This document shows positions 8,360 to 17,460 of a stretch of 54,588 nt of DNA, in pieces. Origin of the DNA: an uncultured Pelagibacteraceae bacterium. Its GTDB lineage: Bacteria; Pseudomonadota; Alphaproteobacteria; Pelagibacterales; Pelagibacteraceae. The first letter of the stretch is position 1. The number at the start of each line of letters is the position of its first letter. Both the position numbers and the translations under genes were made by a program. The stretch is taken from positions 1 through 54,588 of the forward strand of contig CACIPQ010000007.1 of assembly GCA_902588585.1 (NCBI GenBank). The letters are read 5' to 3'. Below the pieces are notes generated by a model. That model saw nothing but the letters and a program-made list of their open reading frames with translations, did not search any database and was not told the DNA's origin.

Positions 8360-9220
8360 ATGGATATAAAAGTATTTTTAGCTGTTATCTTTGCTGCTTT
8401 TCTACATGCATTGTGGAACAGCATGGTTAAATCTCACAAAGATAAGCATGTGGCAGTTGCAGCAATTGTCTTAGGGCACGTTCCTGCGTCCGTCTTTATT
8501 ATTTTTTTGGTGCCAATGCCTGCCATAGAAAGTGTACCTTACATTATAGCAAGCGCAGTCATCCACCAAGGTTATCAATGGTTTTTACTTACAGCCTACA
8601 GATATGGAGATTATACAAGAGTTTATCCTATTGCGCGCGGAACAGGACCTGTGGTTGTTACAATTATTTTATTATTATTTTTTGGAGTAAAATTAAGCGT
8701 TTATGAATTAATAGGTATAATTATAATTTCTATTGGAATTTTAAGCATAAGCACCCAAGATCGGCATTCATTCTTTCCATGGATAGCACGTAGGAATGCT
8801 AGAGCAATTAGTTTTGCTTTGCTAACAGGATTATTTATCGGAGGATATTCTATAATTGATGGTTATGGAGCAAGAGCTAGCTTTTCTCCATTAAGTTTTA
8901 TGGGTTGGTCGTTTGTTGTTAATGCTTTGATTTTTCCAATACTTTTAAAAGTTATGGATAAACCAGATGTTGTTAAAAGAGTTTTCAGTGAAGCTAAATT
9001 GTTATTTTGGTTTGGAGGGACTATTTCATATATAGTTTATGGAATTGTTGTATGGGGGTTTACTCAGGCACCTATACCTTTAGTTAGCGCTTTAAGAGAA
9101 ACAAGTGTAATCATAGCTCTTTTAATTGGTACGATCTTTCTTAAAGAACGTTTTACAGTTCTTAAAGCTTTATCTATTTTGATTATTTTCTCAGGAGTTA
9201 TTCTGCTTAAATTTTTTTAA
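8360..9220 (+). CDS. EamA/DMT-superfamily permease
   Basis: 286 aa with about ten hydrophobic helices arranged as two EamA repeats; the first repeat ends near ISIGILSIS and the second near [13 protein letters not shown]. The C-terminal motif [18 protein letters not shown] with a following KERF is typical of the family. Substrates of DMT permeases range widely over metabolites and amines and cannot be read from sequence. It diverges from soxB and converges on fhs, sharing a 4-base stop overlap (TTAA). Being framed by C1 genes suggests transport of a methylated amine, amino acid or pathway intermediate; this is inference. The nearest purine-rich stretch (AAGAGGA) is ~20 bases upstream of the ATG, so the start is a little uncertain. 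Confidence 0.88.
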   Translation: MDIKVFLAVIFAAFLHALWNSMVKSHKDKHVAVAAIVLGHVPASVFIIFLVPMPAIESVPYIIASAVIHQGYQWFLLTAYRYGDYTRVYPIARGTGPVVVTIILLLFFGVKLSVYELIGIIIISIGILSISTQDRHSFFPWIARRNARAISFALLTGLFIGGYSIIDGYGARASFSPLSFMGWSFVVNALIFPILLKVMDKPDVVKRVFSEAKLLFWFGGTISYIVYGIVVWGFTQAPIPLVSALRETSVIIALLIGTIFLKERFTVLKALSILIIFSGVILLKFF

Positions 9221-10902
9221 AAAAGACCTTCTATATCACCTTTGTTGTTCAATTTAATAGAGTCCGCAGCAGGAACTCTTGGAAGTCCAGGCATAGTCAT
9301 AATTGATCCACAAACAACAACTAAAAATTCTGCACCACTCGACAATCTAATTTCTCTAATAGGTAAAATGTGGCCTGAAGGAGCCCCTTTTAACTTGGGA
9401 TCGGTTGAAAAACTATATTGAGTTTTTGCAATACAAACTGGAAATCTTCCAAACCCAGCTTGCTCTATTCTTTTAACCTGTTCTTTAATTTTTTCATCTA
9501 CCTCAATTCCTTTTGCTTTATAAATTTCTTTGGCAATTTTTTCTATTTTTTCAAGGATAGGAGTCTCATCAGAATATAGATATTTAAATTTATTTTTTTC
9601 ACTTTTATTACATAATTCAACTACATTATTTGCCAAATCTTTTGTTCCATTTCCTCCATCTGCCCAATGTTTGCAAAGACTTACTTTAACACCAGTTTTT
9701 GAGCAGTGTTCTTCAATAATTTTAACCTCTTTATCTGTATCTGTAACAAAATGATTTATTGCCACCACAACTTCTAAACCAAACTTTTTTATGTTTTCAA
9801 TATGTCTTTCAAGATTAGGCAGACCTTTTTTAAGCGCTTCTATATTTTCTTTTTTAAGATCGTCTTTTTCTACTCCACCATGCATCTTCAAAGCCCGTAT
9901 TGTTGCAACAAGAACAACGCAACTAGGTTGGATTCCTGCTTTGCGACATTTAATATCCAAAAATTTTTCAGCACCAAGATCAGCACCAAAACCAGCTTCT
10001 GTAACAACATATTCAGATAATTTTAAAGCAGTTTTTGTTGCAAGGATTGAATTACATCCATGCGCAATATTTGCAAATGGACCTCCATGGATAATAGCAA
10101 GATTATTTTCAAGAGTTTGAACCGCATTAGGCCTGATTGCTTCTTTTAACAATACCGTCATAGGCCCATGAGCTTTTAGATCTTTTGCATAAACAGGTTT
10201 TTTGTCTTTCGTGTAAGCAACCGTTATGTTTCCTATTTTTTCCTCTAAATCTTTTATGCTATTTGATAAGCAAAAAATTGCCATGACTTCCGAGGCAACA
10301 GTAATATCAAAACTATCATCTCTAGGGATGTTACTTTTTAATTTTTCAAGATTAATTTTTATTTTTCTAAGTCCTCGATCATTTAAATCAACTACGCGTT
10401 TCCAAACTATATTTTCAGGATCTATATTTAATTTATTTCCCCAGTAAATATGATTGTCTATTAAAGCGGATAAAAGATTATGAGCAGAAGTTATTGCATG
10501 AAAGTCGCCGGTAAAATGTAAATTGATTTGTTCCATAGGTATAACTTGAGCATAACCACCACCAGCTGCTCCACCTTTCATTCCGAATGAAGGTCCTAAA
10601 CTGGGCTCCCTTAAACAAACAATCGATTTTTTCCCAATTTTATTTAAACCATCACTTAAACCAACAGAGGTTGTCGTTTTTCCTTCTCCAGCAGGAGTAG
10701 GTGTTATAGCTGTTACTAGGATTAAATTACTTTTTTTTTCTTTTAACTTATCGATATATTCAAAATTTAATTTTGCTATGTGACGACCCATAGGGCTAAA
10801 AGAAAAAGGATCGTCAGGCACATTGAATTTTCCAAGTACATCTCCAATTGGTTTTATTTTAGCGGCTCTTGCAATTTCAATATCAGATTTAATTTTACTC
10901 AT
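9217..10902 (-). CDS. fhs: formate--tetrahydrofolate ligase
   Basis: 561 aa, close to the usual ~557. The ATP-binding P-loop [13 protein letters not shown] is at residues ~67-79, and [18 protein letters not shown] is characteristic of the enzyme, which makes 10-formyl-THF from formate, THF and ATP (reversible). I chose the ATG at 10902 because AGGAG lies 5 bases upstream; the alternative GTG at 10908 lies inside that Shine-Dalgarno. It follows ygfZ by ~27 bases and is probably co-transcribed with it. With the sox/mgd operon it completes a path from N-methyl groups via methylene-THF to formyl-THF and formate (methenyl-THF steps must be encoded elsewhere). Confidence 0.96.
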   Translation of the reverse strand: MSKIKSDIEIARAAKIKPIGDVLGKFNVPDDPFSFSPMGRHIAKLNFEYIDKLKEKKSNLILVTAITPTPAGEGKTTTSVGLSDGLNKIGKKSIVCLREPSLGPSFGMKGGAAGGGYAQVIPMEQINLHFTGDFHAITSAHNLLSALIDNHIYWGNKLNIDPENIVWKRVVDLNDRGLRKIKINLEKLKSNIPRDDSFDITVASEVMAIFCLSNSIKDLEEKIGNITVAYTKDKKPVYAKDLKAHGPMTVLLKEAIRPNAVQTLENNLAIIHGGPFANIAHGCNSILATKTALKLSEYVVTEAGFGADLGAEKFLDIKCRKAGIQPSCVVLVATIRALKMHGGVEKDDLKKENIEALKKGLPNLERHIENIKKFGLEVVVAINHFVTDTDKEVKIIEEHCSKTGVKVSLCKHWADGGNGTKDLANNVVELCNKSEKNKFKYLYSDETPILEKIEKIAKEIYKAKGIEVDEKIKEQVKRIEQAGFGRFPVCIAKTQYSFSTDPKLKGAPSGHILPIREIRLSSGAEFLVVVCGSIMTMPGLPRVPAADSIKLNNKGDIEGLF

Positions 10903-10929
10903 CGGCACTCCTATACATAAAAAATAAGG

Positions 10930-11817
10930 CTATGTATACAAATCATTAATTATCTTCAACTTTGTTTTGTTGCTCAAAAGATCGCTATCAATTAACTCTT
11001 TAATACTTGGATCACTGGTTTTAAATAATCCGAACGGATAAGGTTCAGGAATTAAGATCTTTCCTACAACTTTTTCTTTAAAAGTAATTTCACTTAAAGC
11101 AGGGATATTTCCTTGAAAGGAAATAGGAAGAAGTGTTTTTCTCATTTTATCTTTCAACTTCATTCTTGCAGTGTTTTCTTGGCCTACGTAGCATCCTTTT
11201 TTAAAATCAATACCATTTAATTTTTCAAAATTACATTCTAAACCAAATATTTTATCTTGAAGTTTATTAGTATTAATTTGGGGAACACCAAGTTTATGAC
11301 TTAATTCATAATATTCTTTTGAATCTCCAGAAATTAAACCAAGTTTTTTAAGAGAAAGATTTAACTTTTCTAAATTGGCAATTAATCTTCCGCCCAACTT
11401 TTTTTCTCTAGGATCCAAAGCAACTGTATCATCGTTATATTTTATAGTATTTCCTTCAACGTCTTTGGAATTTTTTAAAGTTAAGAATTTTTCCTTACTA
11501 ATAACCGCAATTTCAAATTCATTGCTCAGATTTAATATCTCAATTTTAGAATTAAGCTTATAAACGTTTAATCTTTCAATTAATTGATTTATCTGATTCT
11601 TTTCACAATCTAAAAAGTAACCCTGCTTGTGTTTGATAATAATAAAATCAAACAAATATTTACCTTGGGGAGTAAGCAAAGAAGCAAAACAACTAAAGGT
11701 ATCACTGACTTTGTTAATGTCGTTAGTTACAATATTTTGCAAAAAATCTTTAGCATCTTCTCCGTTGATGTAGATGATACCTCTATCCTTTAAAATAAAT
11801 ATTTGATCTTTTTCCAT
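10930..11817 (-). CDS. ygfZ: folate-binding protein YgfZ (GcvT-like)
   Basis: 295 aa. The signature KGCYVGQENTARMK around residue 205 is the YgfZ motif K-G-C-Y-x-G-Q-E. YgfZ binds tetrahydrofolate and supports assembly or repair of certain Fe-S enzymes. The GcvT-like N-terminus is recognisable (FLQNIVTNDINKV, LLTPQGKYLFDFI). It is the gene upstream of fhs on the same strand, placing a folate-binding Fe-S factor directly in front of a folate enzyme. It diverges from pyrC with only 37 bases between start codons. Confidence 0.9.
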   Translation of the reverse strand: MEKDQIFILKDRGIIYINGEDAKDFLQNIVTNDINKVSDTFSCFASLLTPQGKYLFDFIIIKHKQGYFLDCEKNQINQLIERLNVYKLNSKIEILNLSNEFEIAVISKEKFLTLKNSKDVEGNTIKYNDDTVALDPREKKLGGRLIANLEKLNLSLKKLGLISGDSKEYYELSHKLGVPQINTNKLQDKIFGLECNFEKLNGIDFKKGCYVGQENTARMKLKDKMRKTLLPISFQGNIPALSEITFKEKVVGKILIPEPYPFGLFKTSDPSIKELIDSDLLSNKTKLKIINDLYT

Positions 11818-11854
11818 ATTTGAAGTTTATATTGTATAATAGTTTTAACAAAAT

Positions 11855-13168
11855 ATGTCTGATAACTATAGCCTCATTATAAAGAACGGATCCTGTTATA
11901 TTGAGGGAAAATTTCAAAATATTGATATAGCTTTATCAGGAAGCAAAATCAAAAAAATAGGAAAAATTAGTTTAAATAATGCCAAGGTTATCGATGCATC
12001 AGGAAAAATTGTTTTGCCAGGAGCAATTGATACTCAGGTTCACTTTAGGGAACCAGGTGCAAATGATGCTGAAAATTTAGAGAGTGGTAGTAGAGCGGCT
12101 GTAGCAGGAGGTGTTACATCAGTGTTTGAAATGCCAAATACTAATCCTCCTACATCTACATTTAAAGAATTTAACAACAAACTTAGTGCAGCAAAAAATA
12201 GAATGTTTTGTAATTATGCTTTCTACTTTGGTGCAACACCAGATAACATGAAGGAACTTGCTTCGGTCAATACTCTTGAAGGATGTTGTGGAGTAAAACT
12301 TTTTGCAGGATCTTCAACAGGAAATCTTTTAGTAAGTAAGGAAAAAGATATAGAAAAAGTTATTTCCAATAGTAGTAAGATTATTTCTGTTCACTCAGAA
12401 GACGAAAATATTCTATTATCTAGAAAAAAATTTATTAAAGAAGGGGATGTTAATTCACATCCGGTTTGGAGAAATGAGGAATGTGCCCTTGAGTCTACAA
12501 AAAGAGTAGTAAGAATAGCTCAAAAACATAAAAAGAAAATTCATATTCTTCACATAACAACCAAACAAGAAATAGATTTTTTCTCAGAAAAAAGAGAAGG
12601 CGTAACTTTTGAAATCACTCCACAACATTTAACTTTATTTGCACCAGATTGTTACGAAAAACTTAAAACTTTTAGCCAAATGAATCCACCTATAAGAACA
12701 AAAGACCATCATGATAGACTTTGGGAAGCAGTTAAAAAATCTTTGGTTAGCACTATAGGATCAGATCATGCCCCCCATACAAAAGAAGAAAAAAATAAAA
12801 AATATCCTTTATCTCCTTCAGGAATGCCAGGTGTTCAAACCTTGCTTCCAGTAATGCTTGATCATGTGAATAAGGGTAAATTAAAAATAGAACAACTGAT
12901 TAAATTAGTTTGTGAAAATCCATGTGATTTATTTGGTATTAAAAATAAAGGTTACATCAAAGAAAATTATGATGCTGATTTAACCTTAGTGGATATGAAT
13001 AAAGAAGTTGTCATAAAAGATAGTTGGATTGAAAGTAAATGTGGCTGGACACCTTTTAACAATCACAAAGTTAAAGGATTTCCGATAGCAACGATTGTTA
13101 ATGGTGAAATTGTCATGGAAAATAGTAAAATTATATCGTCTGCAAAAGGTAAGCCTTTAACTTTTTAG
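11855..13168 (+). CDS. pyrC: dihydroorotase (class I)
   Basis: 437-aa amidohydrolase converting carbamoyl-aspartate to dihydroorotate in pyrimidine synthesis. Metal-binding His63-x-Arg65 in HFREPG follows the strand VLPGAIDTQV; the lysine of CCGVKLFAG is the expected carboxylated ligand; ITPQHLTLF and IGSDHAPHT supply the remaining ligands. The HFREPG form and length fit class I dihydroorotase rather than allantoinase. The ATG follows an AT-rich gap without a clear Shine-Dalgarno. Its 3' end overlaps the converging prpE by 12 bases. Confidence 0.92.
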   Translation: MSDNYSLIIKNGSCYIEGKFQNIDIALSGSKIKKIGKISLNNAKVIDASGKIVLPGAIDTQVHFREPGANDAENLESGSRAAVAGGVTSVFEMPNTNPPTSTFKEFNNKLSAAKNRMFCNYAFYFGATPDNMKELASVNTLEGCCGVKLFAGSSTGNLLVSKEKDIEKVISNSSKIISVHSEDENILLSRKKFIKEGDVNSHPVWRNEECALESTKRVVRIAQKHKKKIHILHITTKQEIDFFSEKREGVTFEITPQHLTLFAPDCYEKLKTFSQMNPPIRTKDHHDRLWEAVKKSLVSTIGSDHAPHTKEEKNKKYPLSPSGMPGVQTLLPVMLDHVNKGKLKIEQLIKLVCENPCDLFGIKNKGYIKENYDADLTLVDMNKEVVIKDSWIESKCGWTPFNNHKVKGFPIATIVNGEIVMENSKIISSAKGKPLTF

Positions 13169-15055
13169 GATATTATTTTCTTTAAGGTCTTTTTTAATTT
13201 CATCTAAAATTACAGGATCGTCAATTGTGGGAGGTACTTTATAGGTTTCTCCATCTGCAATTTTTCTAACTGTTCCCCGCAAAACTTTTCCTGATCTTGT
13301 TTTAGGAAGCCTTTTAACAACGATAGCTAATTTAAAAGCAGCAACTGGTCCTACTTTTTCACGAACTAAAGCTACACATTCTTTTGTAATTTCTTTATTG
13401 TCTCTATCAACTCCTGCTTTCAAAGCTATCAGTCCAATAGGGAGTTGTCCTTTTAATTTATCTGCAATTCCTATTACAGCACACTCTGCAACATTTTTAT
13501 GTTCTGCCAAAACTTCTTCAATAGCACCTGTTGACAATCTATGACCAGCTACGTTTATGATGTCATCCGTTCTAGACATAATCCAAACATAGCCATCCTC
13601 ATCGATATGCCCAGCATCATATGTTTGGTAATAACCTTCATAAGTTGACATATAAACTTTTTTATATCTTTCATCTGCATTCCATAAAGTTGGAAAAGTT
13701 CCTGGAGGCAAAGGTAATTTTACAACGATATCACCCATCTGACCTGGTTTATTTTCTTTACCTTCACTATTAAGAACTTTTAAATCATAACCAGGAACTG
13801 GTTTAAATGCAGAACCATATTTAATTGGAAACTTTTCTATTCCTGCACAATTCGCACTAATGGCCCAACTAGTTTCTGTTTGCCACCAGTGATCTATCAC
13901 AGGAGCATTTGAAAGTTTTTCAAACCACTTAATTGTATCTGGATCAGCACGTTCACCGGCTAAAAACAAAGTGTCAAATTTAGATAAATCATATTTTTTA
14001 AAGAATTTTCCATCAGGATCTTCTTTTTTAATTGCTCTTATTGCCGTAGGCGCAGTAAATAAAGACTTTACTTTGTGTTCTGATATTACTCTCCAGAAAA
14101 CTCCTGCATCAGGAGTACCTACGGGTTTTCCCTCAAACAAAACTGTTGTGCAGCCATAAAATAATGGAGCATAAACAATATATGAATGCCCAACTATCCA
14201 GCCTATATCACTCGCAGACCACCAAACATCATCTTGATCTATGTTGTAGATGTTTTTCATTGTCCATTTTAAAGCCACGATATGTCCGCCAATATCTCGC
14301 ACTATTCCTTTTGGTGTCCCAGTAGTTCCAGAAGTATAAAGGATATAAGCATAGTCATTTGCGTTCATCTTTTCACATTCAGTTGGTTTCGCTCCTTTTA
14401 AAGCTTCATCCCAAGCAATATCTATCTTTGGATTAAGTTCCGCTTTGTCTTTTTCTCTTTGAAAAATTATGCATTTATTTGGTTTGTGTTTTGCGATTTC
14501 AACAGCTTTATTTAATAACGGTTTATAGTGAACAGTTCTTCCAGGTTCATAACCGCAAGAAGCCGAAACAATAATTTTTGCTTTTGAATCATCAATTCTG
14601 CTTGCCAATTCGTTTGCAGCAAAACCTCCAAAAACAACAGAATGAATTGCTCCAATTCTTCCGCAAGCAAGCATAGCAACAACAGCTTGCGGTATCATCG
14701 GCATGTAAATTATAACTCTATCTCCCTTTGAAATACCTTGATTTTTAAGTGCGCCAGCAAAAACTGATACTTTGTCTCTGAGTTCTTTATAAGATAATTT
14801 ATACTTTGTTCCAGTTATTGGACTGTCATAGATTACAGCTGTTTTATCCCCACGACCTTTGTCGATATGAAAATCTAGGGCGTTGTAACATGTGTTTGTT
14901 TCACCATCTTCAAACCATTTATAAAAAGGACGCTTAGATGAGTTCAGTATTTTTGAAGGTTTTTTATACCAAAAAATATCATCAGATACTTTTTTCCAAA
15001 AAGCTTCCCTATTCTTTATGGATGAATCATAGGTTTTCTCGTATTTTCCTTGCAA
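13157..15055 (-). CDS. prpE: propionyl-CoA synthetase (acyl-CoA synthetase family)
   Basis: 632-aa AMP-forming acyl-CoA synthetase. The P-loop-like motif YTSGTTGTPKGIVRD, the core DHWWQTETSW and the C-terminal lysine region KTRSGKVLRGTVRKIAD are all present; the lysine drives adenylate formation. DHWWQTETSW and RGTVRKIADGE resemble PrpE (propionate) more than Acs (acetate), but both substrates are possible. The likely role is activation of short-chain fatty acids for the methylcitrate cycle or the glyoxylate route. It diverges from the proteorhodopsin gene across ~218 bases and overlaps pyrC by 12 bases tail to tail. Confidence 0.88.
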   Translation of the reverse strand: MQGKYEKTYDSSIKNREAFWKKVSDDIFWYKKPSKILNSSKRPFYKWFEDGETNTCYNALDFHIDKGRGDKTAVIYDSPITGTKYKLSYKELRDKVSVFAGALKNQGISKGDRVIIYMPMIPQAVVAMLACGRIGAIHSVVFGGFAANELASRIDDSKAKIIVSASCGYEPGRTVHYKPLLNKAVEIAKHKPNKCIIFQREKDKAELNPKIDIAWDEALKGAKPTECEKMNANDYAYILYTSGTTGTPKGIVRDIGGHIVALKWTMKNIYNIDQDDVWWSASDIGWIVGHSYIVYAPLFYGCTTVLFEGKPVGTPDAGVFWRVISEHKVKSLFTAPTAIRAIKKEDPDGKFFKKYDLSKFDTLFLAGERADPDTIKWFEKLSNAPVIDHWWQTETSWAISANCAGIEKFPIKYGSAFKPVPGYDLKVLNSEGKENKPGQMGDIVVKLPLPPGTFPTLWNADERYKKVYMSTYEGYYQTYDAGHIDEDGYVWIMSRTDDIINVAGHRLSTGAIEEVLAEHKNVAECAVIGIADKLKGQLPIGLIALKAGVDRDNKEITKECVALVREKVGPVAAFKLAIVVKRLPKTRSGKVLRGTVRKIADGETYKVPPTIDDPVILDEIKKDLKENNILKS

Positions 15056-15186
15056 ATGACATACCCCCTAAAACGTGTTTTTTCTTCATATTATCCCCAA
15101 AAAAAAATAAAAAAGCTAATAAAATCAACATTTTTTGATAAAAAAAAAGCTTCAAATTAACTTTCTTATTGGGTACCTTCCCGGAA

Positions 15187-15238
15187 CGTTTGAAGAGAGA
15201 GGGAGATAACTCGAACTTTGGACGGTTTAAATTTAAAC
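15187..15238 (+). promoter_or_regulatory. structured 5' leader of proteorhodopsin (stem plus 14-bp palindrome)
   Basis: Two abutting elements. First, CGTTTGAAG (15187-15195) can pair with CTTTGGACG (15216-15224) over 9 pairs, three of them G-U; G-U pairs favour an RNA rather than a DNA role. Second, GTTTAAATTTAAAC (15225-15238) is a perfect 14-base palindrome. They begin immediately next to each other and end 35 bases before the start codon. The rest of the 218-bp intergenic region holds A- and T-tracts and the weak promoter-like TTGATA (15135-15140). A cis-regulatory RNA or an operator is possible; nothing here matches a riboswitch I know. Confidence 0.4.
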
Positions 15239-15273
15239 TAACAATTAGAAAACTAAACGAAAGGGAGGTTTTC

Positions 15274-16044
15274 ATGAAAAAACTAAGCATGATTGCAATA
15301 GCTACTCTTGGATTCTTAGGAATCACGAGTTCAGCTAACGCTGCTACTGCCATGTTAGCTACTAACGACTTCGTAGGAATTACGTTTTGGTTAGTGTCAA
15401 TGGGTATGTTAGCAGGTGCTGTATTCTTCTTCTTAGAAAGAAATACAGTTGCTGCATCGTGGAGGACATCTGTAACAGTAGCTGGATTAATTCAGTTTAT
15501 TGCATTTGTTCACTACATCTACATGAGAGACATCTGGGTTCAAACAGGAGACACGCCAACAGTATACAGATATATTGATTGGTTAATCACTGTTCCTCTT
15601 CAGATTGTTGAATTCTATTTAATTTTAGCTGCTGTTAGAAAAGTTCCAGGATCTATGTTCTGGAGATTGCTAATAGCTTCATTAGTAATGTTGATCGGTG
15701 GTTACCTAGGTGAAGCCGGTTACATCCAAGAATTTGTTGGTTTCATAATTGGAATGGCAGGTTGGATATACATTCTATTTGAAATCTTTTCTGGAGAAGC
15801 TGGAAGAGCTGCTGCGAAGGGTGGAAACAAAGCTGTTGCCACTGCGTTCGGCGCTATGAGAATGATAGTTACAATTGGTTGGGCTATTTATCCTCTAGGT
15901 TACGTATTTGGTTACCTAGCTGGTGGAATTGACACTAACACGTTGAACATCATCTATAACTTAGCTGACTTCGTTAATAAATTAGCATTTGGTCTAGTTA
16001 TCTGGGCTGCTGCTATGCAGAACACTTCTCTATCTAAAAGATAG
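15274..16044 (+). CDS. proteorhodopsin, blue-absorbing type (light-driven proton pump)
   Basis: 256-aa seven-helix retinal protein with an N-terminal signal peptide (residues ~1-23). With an offset of 5 from the reference numbering all key residues align: His80 (H75), Asp102 proton acceptor (D97) in RYIDWL, Gln110 at the tuning site (L/Q105) in TVPLQIVEF, Glu113 proton donor (E108), and Lys236 Schiff-base lysine (K231) in ADFVNKLAFG. Asp and Glu at the carboxylate sites mean an outward proton pump; Gln means blue tuning. The start at 15274 is chosen over the in-frame ATG at 15169 because AAGGGAGG lies 5 bases upstream and a signal peptide follows. It is monocistronic or the major transcript, as a strong terminator follows. 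No retinal-synthesis genes are in the window. Confidence 0.97.
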   Translation: MKKLSMIAIATLGFLGITSSANAATAMLATNDFVGITFWLVSMGMLAGAVFFFLERNTVAASWRTSVTVAGLIQFIAFVHYIYMRDIWVQTGDTPTVYRYIDWLITVPLQIVEFYLILAAVRKVPGSMFWRLLIASLVMLIGGYLGEAGYIQEFVGFIIGMAGWIYILFEIFSGEAGRAAAKGGNKAVATAFGAMRMIVTIGWAIYPLGYVFGYLAGGIDTNTLNIIYNLADFVNKLAFGLVIWAAAMQNTSLSKR

Positions 16045-16061
16045 TAGATAATTAACTATTT

Positions 16062-16100
16062 AAAATAGGGCGAGTTTAACCACTTGCCCTATTTTTTTTT
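16062..16100 (+). terminator. terminator after proteorhodopsin
   Basis: A 13-bp stem with one G-U pair: AAAATAGGGCGAG (16062-16074) with CTTGCCCTATTTT (16083-16095), an 8-base loop, then a continuous T-tract to 16100. It lies 18 bases after the stop and should separate the highly expressed proteorhodopsin message from the ferredoxin gene, with partial read-through possible. Confidence 0.92.
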
Positions 16101-16117
16101 GCCCTTATATTAACCAC

Positions 16118-16438
16118 ATGCCAAAAGTTACATATATTGATTCTTCAGGAAATAAAAAAACAATAGATATTCCAAATGGTTTAACGGTAATGGAAGGTGC
16201 AATCCAAAATAAAATTCCAGGGATTGACGCGGATTGTGGTGGATCAATGGCATGTGCAACTTGCCATGTTTATGTCAAAGAAGAATGGTTTAATAAATTA
16301 CCAAAAATTGAAGATGGTGAACAAGATATGATTGATATGGCATTTGAGCCCAAAAAAAATAGTAGATTAAGTTGCCAGCTAGTGGTTTCTGATGAAATGG
16401 ACGGTTTGATAGTTACAACACCATCCAAACAAACTTAA
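16118..16438 (+). CDS. 2Fe-2S ferredoxin (adrenodoxin/FdxB type)
   Basis: 106-aa soluble electron carrier. Cluster ligands are Cys40, Cys46 and Cys49 in DADCGGSMACATC (C-x5-C-x2-C) and Cys86 in RLSCQLVV, the adrenodoxin-type pattern. It begins 17 bases after the proteorhodopsin terminator and is followed 2 bases later by a ferredoxin-NADP reductase, so donor and carrier form a transcription unit. Possible electron sinks are Fe-S assembly, P450 or desaturase enzymes elsewhere. The start is the ATG at 16118; no strong Shine-Dalgarno is seen. Confidence 0.93.
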   Translation: MPKVTYIDSSGNKKTIDIPNGLTVMEGAIQNKIPGIDADCGGSMACATCHVYVKEEWFNKLPKIEDGEQDMIDMAFEPKKNSRLSCQLVVSDEMDGLIVTTPSKQT

Positions 16439-16440
16439 GG

Positions 16441-17460
16441 ATGATAAAAATAGATGCGTTAATTGTTGGAGCTGGTCCGGTAGGACTGTTCGCTGTCCAT
16501 CAATTAGGAATAAAAGGACTAAAATCCGAAGTTGTAGATAACCTAGATAAAGCTGGCGGCCAATGTATTGAGCTTTATCCAGACAAGCCTATTTATGACA
16601 TTGCTGGAATTCCAGAATGCACTGGTGAAGAATTAACAAAAAATTTACTTGAACAAATCAAACCTTTTAAAACAAATTTTCATTTTAATGAAAGAGTTCA
16701 GGAAATAACTAACGAAGGTAATCAGTGGATAGTAAAAACAAGCAAAAATAAAGTTTTTAGCTCACCCAATATAATTATTGCTGGTGGCGTAGGGTCTTTT
16801 GAACCAAGAAAATTATCAGTAAAAGATGCTGAAAAATATGAGGGAAAAAACATCTTTTACTCAGTTACTGATAAAAATAAGTTTAGTGGTAAAAAAATTT
16901 CAATTTTTGGCGGAGGAGACTCAGCGTTGGATTGGGCTTTAGAATTATCAAAAATTTCTAAAGTTACCCTAGTACATAGAAGAGATCAATTTAGAGGTGC
17001 ACCTCATACTCTCAATGAAATAAAAAAATTAGAAAAAGAGGGAAAGGTGGATATTAAAACCAAATATCAACTTTCTTCAATAGAGGGTGACAAAAGTATT
17101 AAGTCAATAAACATTAAAAATGATGACGGGAAGGAAATAAAAATAGAAACAGATTATATATTAAGTTTTTTTGGTCTTATAATGAAACTTGGACCAATAA
17201 GTGAATGGGGTCTAAATATGGATAAAAAAACAATAAAAGTTAACACTGAGAATTTTGAGACAAATAAAAAAGGAATATTTGCTATAGGTGATATATGTGC
17301 TTATCCAGGTAAATTAAAACTAATTTTATCAGGATTTCATGAGGGAGCATTGGCATCAGTAGAGTGTTTTAAGAGAGCCAGGCCAAATGAAAATTATAGA
17401 TTTCAGTATACCACTACCTCAAAAGATATACAAAATATCTTAGGCGTTAAAACTAAGTGA
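16441..17460 (+). CDS. ferredoxin--NADP reductase (thioredoxin-reductase-like, YumC type)
   Basis: 339-aa FAD/NAD(P) flavoprotein. FAD-binding GAGPVGLFAVHQLG is at residues ~10-23, a second dinucleotide site SIFGGGDSALDWALEL near 156-171, and the FAD-closing motif GIFAIGDICAYPGK near 278-291. The CxxC active site of true thioredoxin reductases is absent, which marks the ferredoxin-reductase type. It reduces the neighbouring ferredoxin from NADPH or runs in reverse. It starts 2 bases after the ferredoxin stop and overlaps the next gene by 4 bases, so all three are coupled. Confidence 0.92.
   Translation: MIKIDALIVGAGPVGLFAVHQLGIKGLKSEVVDNLDKAGGQCIELYPDKPIYDIAGIPECTGEELTKNLLEQIKPFKTNFHFNERVQEITNEGNQWIVKTSKNKVFSSPNIIIAGGVGSFEPRKLSVKDAEKYEGKNIFYSVTDKNKFSGKKISIFGGGDSALDWALELSKISKVTLVHRRDQFRGAPHTLNEIKKLEKEGKVDIKTKYQLSSIEGDKSIKSINIKNDDGKEIKIETDYILSFFGLIMKLGPISEWGLNMDKKTIKVNTENFETNKKGIFAIGDICAYPGKLKLILSGFHEGALASVECFKRARPNENYRFQYTTTSKDIQNILGVKTK

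Noticed and set aside
9791-10120. Plus-strand ORF inside fhs
   Set aside because: Lies entirely opposite a conserved enzyme and has no recognisable domain; a shadow frame.
13157-15055. Acetyl-CoA synthetase (acs) assignment for prpE
   Set aside because: Motifs DHWWQTETSW and RGTVRKIADGE fit PrpE better, although acetate use cannot be ruled out.
15169-15273. Upstream extension of the proteorhodopsin frame
   Set aside because: The added residues are charged and would hide the signal peptide; the strong AAGGGAGG sits before the ATG at 15274.
15056-15273. Known riboswitch upstream of proteorhodopsin
   Set aside because: Stems are present but no core of the glycine, SAM, TPP or other classes that I can recall is visible.
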